This document shows positions 8,450 to 17,321 of a stretch of 64,000 nt of DNA, piece after piece. Numbering within the stretch: position 1 is the first letter of the stretch; the number at the start of each line of letters is the position of its first letter. The notes beneath the pieces are model-generated. The model ran no database searches. It saw nothing but the letters and a program-made list of their open reading frames with translations, and had not been told where the DNA came from. A program made the translations under genes and the position numbers. Source of the DNA: Porticoccus sp. W117 (lineage in GTDB: Bacteria; Pseudomonadota; Gammaproteobacteria; Pseudomonadales; Porticoccaceae); contig NZ_JATAAF010000002.1 of NCBI RefSeq assembly GCF_030341905.1, positions 124,001 to 188,000 on the forward strand, in the 5' to 3' direction.

Positions 8450-9451
8450 ATGTCAGCGGACTTAAGCAAGCTGGACAAAGCGGCACTGCTCCTGGCGGTG
8501 GTTGGGGAAGAATATGCGGCGGGGGTATTCCGCTACCTGCACCAGTCCGATGTACAGCGCATCGGCCAGGCCATGAAGCAGCTCAAGCGGGTCAACCTGG
8601 ATGAAATCAAAGGCGCCATTGGCGAGTTTCTGGAGGAGACCACGTCCTCCATCGGTTTTGAGGTGGGCACCGAGGATTATATTCGCGACACCCTCACCAA
8701 AGCGGTGGGCGAGGTGGAGGCCAAGCGCATTACCAGCCGTATTTTCCTCAACGACGATGCCACCGGTCTGGACGCACTGAAACTGATGCCACCACGGGCC
8801 ATTGCCGATCTGATTCAGGGGGAGCACCCGCAAATACAGGCTACTGTGGTGTCCTACCTGGAGCCGGAGAAGGGTGCCGAAGTATTGGCGTTTCTGGACT
8901 CGCAAACTCGTCTGGATATTGTCATGCGGGTGGTGTCGCTGCAGCCGTTGCACCCGGATGCCATGAAAGAACTCAGCGAAGTGCTGGATAAACAACTGGA
9001 CAGCAGTAGCCCTACCACTGGCGAGAGTACCTTGGGTGGCCTGAAAACCGTGGCCGCCATCGTCAATAGCCTGGATACCGCCCAGGAAGAAGAGTTGATG
9101 GAAAAACTCAACGAGCTGGATGCGGAGATGGCGGTGAATATCCAGCAACTTATGTTTGTATTCGACGATCTGGTGGGCGTGCCGGATCGGGAATTCCAGG
9201 CGTTAGTGCAGGAGATTCAAATGGACCAACTGGTGATTGCCCTCAAAGGTGCAGATCAGGAGGTCAAAGACAAAGTATTCCGCAATATGTCGAAGCGGGC
9301 GGCGGAAATGCTGCGGGAAGATATGGAAGCCGGCGGCCCGGTCAAAGTCAGCGAAGTGGAAACCGCGCAACGGGAAATTATGGTTACCGCCAAGCGCCTG
9401 CTGGACGAAGGCAAAATTTCTATTGCCGGTGGTGCGGAGATGGTGGGGTAA
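8450..9451 (+). CDS. fliG: flagellar motor switch protein FliG
   Basis: A 333-residue protein with ribosome binding site AGAGGAAT upstream. The N-terminal FliF-binding domain (about 1-100), the armadillo-like middle domain with the EHPQ motif (GEHPQIQATVVSYLEPEK), and the C-terminal torque domain are all present. The charged torque helix reads MSKRAAEMLREDME, keeping the Arg and acidic residues that interact with the stator in E. coli FliG. Normally fliG lies beside fliF; here it closes an operon of switch proteins alone. Confidence 0.96.
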   Translation: MSADLSKLDKAALLLAVVGEEYAAGVFRYLHQSDVQRIGQAMKQLKRVNLDEIKGAIGEFLEETTSSIGFEVGTEDYIRDTLTKAVGEVEAKRITSRIFLNDDATGLDALKLMPPRAIADLIQGEHPQIQATVVSYLEPEKGAEVLAFLDSQTRLDIVMRVVSLQPLHPDAMKELSEVLDKQLDSSSPTTGESTLGGLKTVAAIVNSLDTAQEEELMEKLNELDAEMAVNIQQLMFVFDDLVGVPDREFQALVQEIQMDQLVIALKGADQEVKDKVFRNMSKRAAEMLREDMEAGGPVKVSEVETAQREIMVTAKRLLDEGKISIAGGAEMVG

Positions 9452-9484
9452 AGCGGTTTCGGGCTTCTTATCTCGGGAAACCAC

Positions 9485-9569
9485 CGTCATTGCGAGCCGC
9501 GAAGCGGCGCGGCAATCTTCTAATTCGGAGTACCTATCTGGAGATCGCCACGCTTCGCTCGCGATGACG
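9485..9569. repeat. CGTCATTGCGAG-type hairpin element
   Basis: An inverted-repeat element beginning CGTCATTGCGAG and ending CTCGCGATGACG, with inner arms GCGCGGCAATC and GATCGCCACGC. It lies between the convergent fliG and rsmE genes. Related copies occur at 33699, 52306 and 56688, and a half copy near 45130. It probably folds in RNA and ends transcription from one or both sides. Confidence 0.75.
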
Positions 9570-9592
9570 AGAAATTTTTCGCAACCCGAAAC

Positions 9593-10306
9593 CTAGCCCG
9601 GATACACCCTGCTTAAAATAACCGGCACCGCCGTTTCCACACGCAAAATCCTCGGCCCCAGTGAAACTGCTTCAAAACCACACTTCACCAGCTTGTCCAC
9701 CTCATAGTCGATAAACCCACCTTCCGGCCCTACGGCCAAGGTGGTGGCTTCGCTAACATCAATCGGGCAAGGCGTGGCATTTTTGGGGTGTGCTACCAAC
9801 GCCTTGGTATTTTCCGCAATAGCGGGCAATTCATCTTCCACAAAGGGCTTAAAGCGTTGGCGCAGGTGCACTTGTGGCAGGGTGGTATCGCGGGCCTGTT
9901 CCAGGCCCAATATCAGCTGTTCGCGAATGGCATCCGCTTGTAAAAAAGGGCTCTGCCAAAAACTTTTTTCCACTCGATAGCTGTTGAACAGGTAGAGCTG
10001 TTTTACGCCCATGGCAGCCACCGTTTGCAGCACCCGGCGCAACATTTTTGGGCGTGGCAGGGCGAGAATCAGTGTGGTAGGTAGAGGGGGCGGCGGTGGT
10101 TGATCCAGGTGTAATTGCAATTCCGCCTGCTGGCTGCTCAGGCTGAGAATGGTAGCAGTACCCATATTGCCACCTATTAGCCCGGCTTTTAGCGTGTCGC
10201 CAGCATTGACCCGATGCACTTCCAGCATATGCTGAAGACGCCGTCCGGAAATTACTGCCCGGTCGGCATCTGTCAGGTCTTCCTGTTCAATCAGCAGCAG
10301 ATTCAT
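9593..10306 (-). CDS. rsmE: 16S rRNA m3U1498 methyltransferase RsmE
   Basis: A 237-residue SPOUT-class methyltransferase. The C-terminal knot is clear: AVGPEGGFIDYEVD followed by VSLGPRILRVETAV, the SAM-binding trefoil signature of RsmE. The N-terminal PUA-like domain (about 1-70) recognises the rRNA. The enzyme methylates N3 of U1498 in 16S rRNA. It is a single gene convergent with the fliM operon. Length is normal for the family. Confidence 0.95.
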   Translation of the reverse strand: MNLLLIEQEDLTDADRAVISGRRLQHMLEVHRVNAGDTLKAGLIGGNMGTATILSLSSQQAELQLHLDQPPPPPLPTTLILALPRPKMLRRVLQTVAAMGVKQLYLFNSYRVEKSFWQSPFLQADAIREQLILGLEQARDTTLPQVHLRQRFKPFVEDELPAIAENTKALVAHPKNATPCPIDVSEATTLAVGPEGGFIDYEVDKLVKCGFEAVSLGPRILRVETAVPVILSRVYPG

Positions 10307-10349
10307 GGCTGCCGATTATAGGGTATTCGTAGAGGCTCCAGTGGGGAAT

Positions 10350-12404
10350 CTACAGAGCCAACTCCACCGCCAAATAGAGACTGCGGCCAGCCCCAGGCAG
10401 TCGTTCACCTACCGCCACATCGCTATTGCCGTTGCGATTGTAGCCAGCCAGGTGGTCCCGGTAGTGTTTATCCAGCAGATTGCCGATGCCACCAGAAAGC
10501 ACCAGTGAATCGGTTAAGTCGTAGCTGGCACTGATATTGATTAGCCCGTAGCCGCCGGTGGCCTGTTCGTTGTTGAACTGGGCCACATCGTTTTGGGCGG
10601 CATACAGCAATGATTCGATGGACAAGCCCAGTTGCTGCTTCTGGTAGTTCAGGGCCACTCGGTGATTAAGCGGCGCCAGGCGATAGAGGTTGTCTGCTAC
10701 TCCATCCCGACGCTTGCCTTGCACGTAGCTGAGGCTGCCATTCAGGCGCCAGTGTTGATTAATGGCAAAGCCGTAGCCCGCATCGATGCCGTACAGTTCT
10801 GCGTCCACATTGTTGTATTGCAGTGCCGGAGCGCCACTGAGTGCCATAGAGACCATATTTACCATGGCATTGGTGGCAGCGGTGCCTTGGATGTAATCGT
10901 CCACCCGGCGGTAGAACAGTTGCGGCGTGAAGTAGCCGTTTTCTGTTTGCCAGCTAAAGCCCAGAGTGGCTTCGTCATTGCGTTCTTTGCGCAACTGCAG
11001 ATTGCCCACATAGCTGCGACCATCTGCCAAACCGCCAGTAATGGGCAGTGGTACCCACAGGAAAAGCTCTTGGTAAGAAGGTGCACGGTGCTTGCGGCCA
11101 ATGCCTATTTCTATACTGCGGTGGCTGTCCAGGGTGTAATTGGCTTTGGCCACCAGATCCACATAGGAAAAAGACAGATCGCGGTTGCTGCTGTTAAAAC
11201 CATTGGCCAGTGCTACTACGGGCGGAGGTACAGCAACACCGGCAACTTCTCCAGCGCTGGCGTCTATCTGATTGTAGCGTACCCCGGTTTGTAGTTTCCA
11301 GGCGGATGCTTCGGTGCTCCATTGGGCAAACAGACCGTCGATGTCGCGCTCGATGTCGTTGAAGTTGCGTAACAGGAAGGCACTGTTGTTGGGGTTAAAG
11401 ATATCGCTGTCCTGATCGCTGCGGCTGGTATCAAAACCCAGTTGCCACTGCCCGTGACGGTTTTTGGTGGTGGCGTTAACGCCAAACGCCAGGTGATCTG
11501 CTTGCACATCGATAGATCGAAACATCATCGGCGATGGGGGTGCCTGGCGCTGGCTAAAATTATCCATGCCGTGACTGACGTCACTGTAGCTGGCGTAGCT
11601 GTTAATTTTCCAATCGCCAATAGAAGCGGTGATATCAAACCCGGCCAGATCGGTGTCGATAAAGTTAATGTCCATGGGTAGAGCTGGCGTGCCGGTGTCG
11701 TCGGTATTGTTCTTGCCCACATAAAACAGGGCGTCGATGTCGCCATTGCGGTATCCGTAGCTGAGGTCGTAGCGGTTGCGCTCAAATTGAGTGCCCGCCA
11801 GTGTGCCACCGGCAAATTCACTGTTGTTGCCGTTGTCGTAACTGGTCAACAAGGCCAGCTTGTGATTCCGGTTAGCCAGCTGGGCCTGCAGGGCGCTGCT
11901 ATTGCCGTTGTTTACCGATTGGTATTGGCTACTGAGTTTGGCGCTTCCGCTGAAGGCTTCGCTATCGGCGAATGTACCGCGATCCAGTTGCGCCTCAATC
12001 TGGCCACCCACAGACTCCTGACCCGCAGTGACCGGAGCAATACCGCGAGTAACCGAAAGTTGTTTCAGCAGCAGGGAAGGGGCGTAGGACAGTGGTGCAT
12101 CCATGGCGTTGGGGCCGCCGCTGAACACCGGTGCGCCATCCAACTGCACCGCAACCCGCTCGCCAGACAGGCCGCGATATTGGGCAATTCCAGACAGGGT
12201 GCCAATGCTGTTGACATTGGCGCCGGGTAGCGTGCGTAACAGCTGGGCGCTATCCGCTGCGGTACGCCGGGCAATATCCGCCAGCAGCTGCCCATGATTT
12301 TTCTGGCTGTCGCTCACCACAATTTCTTCAATATGGTCGTCTGCCCATAGGGCTGTGCTCAGTAGTGCGATGGTGGTGGAGAGTAACGTTTGGGGGTGCT
12401 TCAT
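10350..12404 (-). CDS. TonB-dependent outer-membrane receptor
   Basis: A 684-residue receptor beginning at ATG 12404 with a signal peptide cleaved near LSTALWA/DD. A TonB-box-like stretch EEIVVSDSQ follows. The plug domain (about 35-150) contains LLRTLPGANVNSIG and YRGLSGERVAVQLDG. A 22-strand-type barrel fills the rest and ends in a hydrophobic-aromatic strand (SLYLAVELAL). The plug segment GGPNAMDAPLSYAP resembles the metal-binding region of OprC/NosA-type copper receptors, so metal uptake is possible but not established. No transporter genes accompany it and no riboswitch was recognised upstream. Confidence 0.9.
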   Translation of the reverse strand: MKHPQTLLSTTIALLSTALWADDHIEEIVVSDSQKNHGQLLADIARRTAADSAQLLRTLPGANVNSIGTLSGIAQYRGLSGERVAVQLDGAPVFSGGPNAMDAPLSYAPSLLLKQLSVTRGIAPVTAGQESVGGQIEAQLDRGTFADSEAFSGSAKLSSQYQSVNNGNSSALQAQLANRNHKLALLTSYDNGNNSEFAGGTLAGTQFERNRYDLSYGYRNGDIDALFYVGKNNTDDTGTPALPMDINFIDTDLAGFDITASIGDWKINSYASYSDVSHGMDNFSQRQAPPSPMMFRSIDVQADHLAFGVNATTKNRHGQWQLGFDTSRSDQDSDIFNPNNSAFLLRNFNDIERDIDGLFAQWSTEASAWKLQTGVRYNQIDASAGEVAGVAVPPPVVALANGFNSSNRDLSFSYVDLVAKANYTLDSHRSIEIGIGRKHRAPSYQELFLWVPLPITGGLADGRSYVGNLQLRKERNDEATLGFSWQTENGYFTPQLFYRRVDDYIQGTAATNAMVNMVSMALSGAPALQYNNVDAELYGIDAGYGFAINQHWRLNGSLSYVQGKRRDGVADNLYRLAPLNHRVALNYQKQQLGLSIESLLYAAQNDVAQFNNEQATGGYGLINISASYDLTDSLVLSGGIGNLLDKHYRDHLAGYNRNGNSDVAVGERLPGAGRSLYLAVELAL

Positions 12405-12516
12405 GGTGGCCTGTCCTGTGAGAAACCGCAGGGCCAATAGTAGCTACAGGAGGGGTGTTTGAGGATGTGGCAAAGTGTCGCACTAATGGCATAGAGGGTC
12501 TATGCTCATTCATTTC

Positions 12517-12544
12517 TTGACTGTAATTATATTGTAGTTATAGT
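12517..12544 (+). promoter_or_regulatory. promoter of the brnTA pair
   Basis: TTGACT at 12517 and TATAGT at 12539 with a 16-nt spacer, just upstream of brnT at 12551. The spacer and -10 region contain repeated TGTAATTATA / TGTAGTTATA, a likely operator, since BrnA antitoxins repress their own promoter. Confidence 0.6.
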
Positions 12545-12550
12545 GTCGTT

Positions 12551-12845
12551 ATGAGCTATCTTACATTCGAATGGGACGAGAAGAAGGATGCTTCTAACCA
12601 AAGGAAGCATGGCGTTTCCTTTAGTGAGGCGAAATCGGTTTTTACGGATCAATTTGCTCGCCTGATTGTCGATCCTGATCATTCTGACGATGAATGATAG
12701 GTTTATCTTGTTGGGCACAAGTATCGAGTCACGACTATTGGTCGTTTGTCATTGTGTCAGAGTTAATGATTCGATCCGCATTATCTCTGCCCGTAAAGCG
12801 GATAAACAAGAACGTGCAATTTATGAAGGTTATCGCCATGCGTAA
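12551..12845 (+). pseudogene. brnT: BrnT-family toxin, frameshifted
   Basis: The first 48 codons read as BrnT: LTFEWDEKKDASNQRKHGVS, then SEAKSVF and DPDHSDDE. The frame then hits TGA TAG at 12695-12700. Shifting by one base after position 12698 restores a BrnT C-terminus (RFILLGTS, LLVVCHC, IRIISARKADKQERAIYE) that ends at 12845, overlapping brnA by 8 nt. One extra base where a codon such as GAA is expected explains the break. The BrnT ribonuclease is therefore probably inactive unless frameshifting occurs. Confidence 0.88.
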
Positions 12846-13047
12846 AAACTACGACTTTTCAAAATCTACCCCAAATCCGTACGCCCAAAAATTGAAAAAA
12901 CAAATTACAATTCGCCTGGACGAAGATACGATCACCTATTTTAAAAACATGGCTGAAGATAAGGGTATTCCTTATCAGAGCTTAATAAATTTGTATCTTC
13001 GTGATTGTGCCCAGGCGCATCGTGACCTTAAGTTGCAATGGCAATAG
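12838..13047 (+). CDS. brnA: BrnA-family antitoxin
   Basis: A 69-residue ribbon-helix-helix protein: KKQITIRLDEDTITYFKNMAEDKGIPYQSLINLYLRDCA spans the strand and both helices. The start ATG at 12838 lies inside the last codons of brnT, the usual toxin-first overlap of brnTA. It would bind and neutralise BrnT and repress the operon. Since brnT carries a frameshift, it appears to be an orphan antitoxin. Confidence 0.85.
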   Translation: MRKNYDFSKSTPNPYAQKLKKQITIRLDEDTITYFKNMAEDKGIPYQSLINLYLRDCAQAHRDLKLQWQ

Positions 13048-13064
13048 GACAACAGCGGTTCGAC

Positions 13065-15755
13065 TTATCTGGTTGATGTAATTTCAAATACGGAATTTTC
13101 AGAGATAGCATTTTTAACAGAATCTGCAAACAGCGTGCGCCTGAGAAAATCTGCCAGTTGGCGCTCTGCCAGCAAGTCTTCCAAAATAGTATGGCTGACT
13201 TTTCGACCTTCGGTTTTCAGGGCCAGATGGTGTCCGCCAAACAGAAGCCTCATGATTTTCGCAAAACCGGCGTCGCGCAGTCTGCCGGCGCTGTAGCTGT
13301 AGATCACTTTTGTTTTGTCCAGCTTGCCCATGCCTTTGTGCAGTTCGTAAAACCGCTTGGCGATTTTTGCCGGGTGGTGAATGCGGTGGATACGGGCGCC
13401 AACGCTGACCGCCATTTGTGCATTCAGGCGGCTCGCCAACAAGATGGCAATGGGCGCGCCCGCACTGCAGCCAACGGTGCGGATATGATTGTATCCGTGC
13501 ACAAAGCTCAGGTTCGATAAAAAATCGACAACCTCTAGTGTGCTGTTGCCAAGGCCCGGCACGCCGACATCAAAGCCCCGCGCATTGAAAGTACCAACCG
13601 ACAGCAAGTCAAACTGGCTGGCATCTGTATGCTGTAGTAGCACCGTGTTGGGTATCATCATTTGCCGCGAGCGGGCAATGGAAAAACAAATAACCAGTGT
13701 TTTTTCAGAGGCCTGCCCAGGGCCAGTAAAGCGGCTGAGCATGGGCCGGATTCGCTTGAACAGGAAAGGCTCTGGTTCCGGTTTGCCGCTGGCAAGCATC
13801 TGGGCTTTTATTGAGATTAGCCACTCTTCCAGAACGTTATTAAAAATATCTCCGGCATGGGGTGGGGCAAGCTCCCGGTTTTGATGCCACTTGTGCAGGC
13901 ATTCCAGTTCCTGCGGTGTTAAGCGGTATTCAAAACTGGCCAGTGCTCTGGATAATTCTGCAACGGTACTGCGGTCGCGGAAAACACGCCTGAAAAATTT
14001 GACGATATAAGGCAGCTCTTGTGTTTCAGACAGGTTGCTTTTGGGGTGACCCTCACGGGTTACGTTGTCTTTTGCAGGCTCTTGATTCTGATTAGATAAA
14101 ACCGCCGCGACAATATCATTCAGTGATTTTAAACGCGCAAACTGCGGCGGCAGAATAATGCAGTGGTAAGTAGTTTCCAGCATCACCAGCAAGTTCATCT
14201 GCGCCAATGAGTCCATGTGAATATCGTCCATGGAAATGTCATTGTCGCCGTTTTTAAAACCCTGAATAACCTTCTCCTTAATGTCATTCAAAACTTCAGA
14301 GCTTTTCAGGGTTTGTACAATATCTGCTCTGATGTCATCGCTTTTCGTGGAAATTTTCTGAGCATCAAGGCGGGCAATTTTGCCTGATGAATTTCGGGGA
14401 ATACTGTCAACAACAATAAACTGCTGTGGACAGCGCAGGCCAAGTTGTGAGCGCGAAAATGCCCTTAATTCCTCCAGTTCATTTTTATGGGGCTTGGTTG
14501 TATCGATCACCACAAGGGCAACAGGAATATCTCCATGAACGGTGGATTTTTTGGGTATTACAGCGGCGTCTGAAACCGCCGGGTATTGGCACAGCAGAGC
14601 CTCTATATCCTGTGGAAATATATTGATGCTGTTAAAAACAAACATATCATCGGCACGGCCGCACAGATACAGTCGTTGTTCTTCGTCCAGATGGCCGATA
14701 TCGCCGGTGTAAAACCAACTGTCTTGCAAGCAGGATGCGGTCAGTTCCGGTTTGCCCATGTAGCCGCGAAACATACCTTTGCCGCGAATGGCGATTTCTC
14801 CTTTTTCACCTGTGGGCAGTGGTTGCCTTTCCGGGTTGGTGACACGTATTTCAATACCGGGCAGAGGTTGGCCAACACTTTCTTTGGCTTCTTTATCTTG
14901 CGGGTCAGTAAAACAAATGGCGCCGGTTTCCGTGGTGCCATAACCCGCCTGCAGATTTTGGGTGATTTCTTGCCTGAGGCTCTGCCTCAAACTCTGGGTG
15001 GCGTGAGAACCGCCTAGCTTTAAACGGATATGAGAAAGCGCTGAAATATTGGGGGTGGCCAACAGCTGCCGAGCCTGGAAAACCGAGACATGTATAACAC
15101 CCACATCCAGACGTTGGCAGATAGGGACAAAATCCTGGCCTCTTGCATCGATAAATACATTGGTGGCGCCTTGCGCCAGGCAATAGAGTCGGTGTCGTTT
15201 GGCGAAGTTGTGCTCCATGGATGCCAGGCAGACAAAGCGTTCGCTGGAATCGTCGATATGCCGGTGCGCCTGAGCAACCAGGTCAGAAGCATGGTGAATC
15301 ACCAGTTTGGGTTCGCCGGTGGTGCCGGACGATGAAAATATAAAACTCGAATCTCTGTTCGGGCTTTTCGGTAGCTGCTCGTCTGTCGATGACTCAAGCT
15401 CAATGGCGATGTCCTGATCCACAATATGAGTGACCGCCAATCGGGCAACGATAGCGTCCTGCGCGGCTTGAGGTTCGTAGGAAGGAACCGTGCAAGAGGT
15501 TGCACCCAGGTAACTGGCCGCCAGGCAAAGCAGTAAATGACTGGTATCGTCACTGCATTTAATGCCCACCACAGATTGCTCATCAATGCCTGATTCACAG
15601 AGCCTTTGCGCTTGTTTTGCAACAAACCCGGCAAGCTGCGAGTAGGTTAACGAATGGTTGTCGGTAACAACCGCTTGTTTGCGGGGTGTTTGCTGTGAAA
15701 AGTGGTAGAGACGATCGAGTAGAGGCGCTTCACTTGGCATCGTCATCGCAGCCAT
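13065..15755 (-). CDS. adenylation - carrier protein - alpha/beta-hydrolase fusion (NRPS-like)
   Basis: An 896-residue three-part biosynthetic enzyme. The adenylation domain (1-465) has SSSGTTGEPK (141-150), GYGTTETG (271-278), YTGDIGHLDE and the catalytic Lys459 in NSSGKI. It is followed by a carrier domain (about 475-555), with Ser516 in HMDSLAQ as the phosphopantetheine site. After a helical linker (about 580-680) comes a thioesterase-like hydrolase with nucleophile Ser764 in GCSAG. It would activate an acid, load it on its own carrier and release it. Its start overlaps the methyltransferase stop (TAATG). There is no condensation domain, so this is not a classical NRPS module. Substrate unknown. 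Confidence 0.85.
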   Translation of the reverse strand: MAAMTMPSEAPLLDRLYHFSQQTPRKQAVVTDNHSLTYSQLAGFVAKQAQRLCESGIDEQSVVGIKCSDDTSHLLLCLAASYLGATSCTVPSYEPQAAQDAIVARLAVTHIVDQDIAIELESSTDEQLPKSPNRDSSFIFSSSGTTGEPKLVIHHASDLVAQAHRHIDDSSERFVCLASMEHNFAKRHRLYCLAQGATNVFIDARGQDFVPICQRLDVGVIHVSVFQARQLLATPNISALSHIRLKLGGSHATQSLRQSLRQEITQNLQAGYGTTETGAICFTDPQDKEAKESVGQPLPGIEIRVTNPERQPLPTGEKGEIAIRGKGMFRGYMGKPELTASCLQDSWFYTGDIGHLDEEQRLYLCGRADDMFVFNSINIFPQDIEALLCQYPAVSDAAVIPKKSTVHGDIPVALVVIDTTKPHKNELEELRAFSRSQLGLRCPQQFIVVDSIPRNSSGKIARLDAQKISTKSDDIRADIVQTLKSSEVLNDIKEKVIQGFKNGDNDISMDDIHMDSLAQMNLLVMLETTYHCIILPPQFARLKSLNDIVAAVLSNQNQEPAKDNVTREGHPKSNLSETQELPYIVKFFRRVFRDRSTVAELSRALASFEYRLTPQELECLHKWHQNRELAPPHAGDIFNNVLEEWLISIKAQMLASGKPEPEPFLFKRIRPMLSRFTGPGQASEKTLVICFSIARSRQMMIPNTVLLQHTDASQFDLLSVGTFNARGFDVGVPGLGNSTLEVVDFLSNLSFVHGYNHIRTVGCSAGAPIAILLASRLNAQMAVSVGARIHRIHHPAKIAKRFYELHKGMGKLDKTKVIYSYSAGRLRDAGFAKIMRLLFGGHHLALKTEGRKVSHTILEDLLAERQLADFLRRTLFADSVKNAISENSVFEITSTR

Positions 15756-16570
15756 TATCTGGACACTTTGAATAACAGATGCAGTGGTTGATTAATCAGT
15801 GGTGAGAAAAACTCCGGGTCTGTTTGTGCAAGTTCCGTTGTTACGGTCAGTTCCTGCAATTCGGGCATGGTGTTAAAACCCGCCTGGCGAAGACCGCGAA
15901 AATAATCGTCAAAGGTTTTGTGCACACATTGTACGTGTAAGGCTTCCCCTCCCTTTTTCCAGATTTTGCCTTCGAATTGCTGGTTTACATCAGCAAAATA
16001 GTTTTTGCCACTGGAGGAGAAATAAAACGGTGGCGCTTCTTCCTGGCGCACAAAGGGAAAAAACGGATGGGGTACAGAAAAAATAAAATGGCCACCGGGA
16101 GTGATTGCGTCGTAGGCGGTTGCCATTACTTGATGCATATCTTCCACAGACAGGTAGTTGAATAAAAATACGGCAATGCACAGGTCGAATTGGCCCTCGG
16201 GCTTGAAATTGGTGACATCGCAGCTGACATACTCAATGCCGTATTGATCCTGTTGTTCTTGTTGCTGAGCAATCTGGATCATCTCATCAGACAGGTCGAC
16301 ACCAAGGTAAGCACCGGCGCCGCGGCGCTTCAACTCTCGTGCACAGTAGCCTTCGCCACAGCCGAGGTCCAATACTGAACGCCTTTCCAGCTGCTCGCCA
16401 CAGGCATCAAAAACAAGCGGGCGCGCGGTGAAATCTGACAAGGAGCTAGGGGCGGTACGCAACCACTTTGTGGCGTTTTGGTCGTAAACGGTTTTTGTGT
16501 CCAACGTGCTTTTACACCACAAGTTGTTTTTCAGGATGAGAGACTTGTTGACTTCTTTCCAGCATGGCAT
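15755..16570 (-). CDS. class I SAM-dependent methyltransferase
   Basis: A 271-residue methyltransferase with SAM motif I VLDLGCGEGYCARELK, the acidic residue of motif II in YLGVDLSDEM, and motif IV FDLCIAVFLFNYL. The rest carries aromatic loops (HPFFPFVRQEE, PPFYFSSSG) typical of small-molecule acceptors. The ATG at 16570 overlaps the upstream oxidase gene by 59 nt; a TTG near 16503 just after the oxidase stop is an alternative. It is the middle gene of a coupled three-gene operon, so it probably methylates the molecule made by the adenylating enzyme or the oxidase. Confidence 0.82.
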   Translation of the reverse strand: MPCWKEVNKSLILKNNLWCKSTLDTKTVYDQNATKWLRTAPSSLSDFTARPLVFDACGEQLERRSVLDLGCGEGYCARELKRRGAGAYLGVDLSDEMIQIAQQQEQQDQYGIEYVSCDVTNFKPEGQFDLCIAVFLFNYLSVEDMHQVMATAYDAITPGGHFIFSVPHPFFPFVRQEEAPPFYFSSSGKNYFADVNQQFEGKIWKKGGEALHVQCVHKTFDDYFRGLRQAGFNTMPELQELTVTTELAQTDPEFFSPLINQPLHLLFKVSR

Positions 16571-17321
16571 CCCAAAAGGCGGTTCTCAGTGCCAGTGCCT
16601 GTCGGGCACCGTATTCAATTTGTTCGGCTGCGCCGGGCTCGTTCAGCAAGTCTGTGGTTATCCGGGTGATTTGTTCGGCGTGTTCGTCATCGCACTCGCT
16701 GTGCAAATCAAAAAAGACATGCTGCTCAGGCTGAAGGCTGGTGTATTCCGTTATCCCTTGAAGTATCTGCCGGTAAATGGCTGAAACAATAAATTCTGTA
16801 CCAATGCCAATTGCACCGATGCCCACATACTGGTTTGTGCCGCACAACTGCAAAAACTGCTTTGCCCAATCGCTCCCTGCATCGCAGCTTGGCGTTTGCC
16901 TGGAATAGCGCTCATCCACCCCAATAGCTTTTTGAAAGCGCTTGAACAAACGAGTGTGAGGTTCATCAGCAATCGTGGCCAATATCTCTGGCGGCAAATC
17001 CACATCGTGGGCATTGCCAAGTTCTTCTTCCAGGTTTTCGGTCAGAATGGCTTTGTGAGCCTCATGGCAAGCATTGCTGATAACTGCTGATACATACTGG
17101 GTGAATCGAGCAGTGTAATGACCGTACTGGCAGGCAAAGTCTTTGAGTGCGCTTTCCATATTGGCAAAGTCGCCGTTGGCGATAGCTTGTAAGTAAGGGT
17201 GCTTTACTGCCAGCGACTCTAACGCCTCAGTTTGAAGGCGCTGAATAAAAGCCTCGCCAAAATCATCCGTATTTTTCTGGCTGGCTTCCCGATGTGCACA
17301 AATACTGGGCTGAATGTTCAT
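16512..17321 (-). CDS. haem-oxygenase-like diiron oxidase (HDO, CADD/TenA-like fold)
   Basis: A 269-residue helical protein from ATG 17321. It carries the complete six-ligand pattern of CADD-like haem-oxygenase-like diiron enzymes: E98-x6-H105 (NLEEELGNAH), E176 (GTEFI) and H207-x3-D211-x2-H214 (DLHSECDDEH), with E176 to H207 spaced as in the family. Such enzymes perform O2-dependent oxidations or C-C/C-N cleavage, including self-sacrificing pABA synthesis and alkene formation. It is first in the operon, before a methyltransferase and an adenylation-carrier-hydrolase protein, so it probably oxidises an intermediate of a small molecule. A longer start at 17393 is possible. Confidence 0.82.
   Translation of the reverse strand: MNIQPSICAHREASQKNTDDFGEAFIQRLQTEALESLAVKHPYLQAIANGDFANMESALKDFACQYGHYTARFTQYVSAVISNACHEAHKAILTENLEEELGNAHDVDLPPEILATIADEPHTRLFKRFQKAIGVDERYSRQTPSCDAGSDWAKQFLQLCGTNQYVGIGAIGIGTEFIVSAIYRQILQGITEYTSLQPEQHVFFDLHSECDDEHAEQITRITTDLLNEPGAAEQIEYGARQALALRTAFWDAMLERSQQVSHPEKQLVV

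Noticed and set aside
8462-9148. Long minus-strand open frame antisense to fliG
   Set aside because: Shadow frame with His/Gln-rich composition; fliG is unmistakable on the other strand.
12405-12516. Cobalamin or other riboswitch before the TonB receptor
   Set aside because: The leader is short and shows no conserved riboswitch box.
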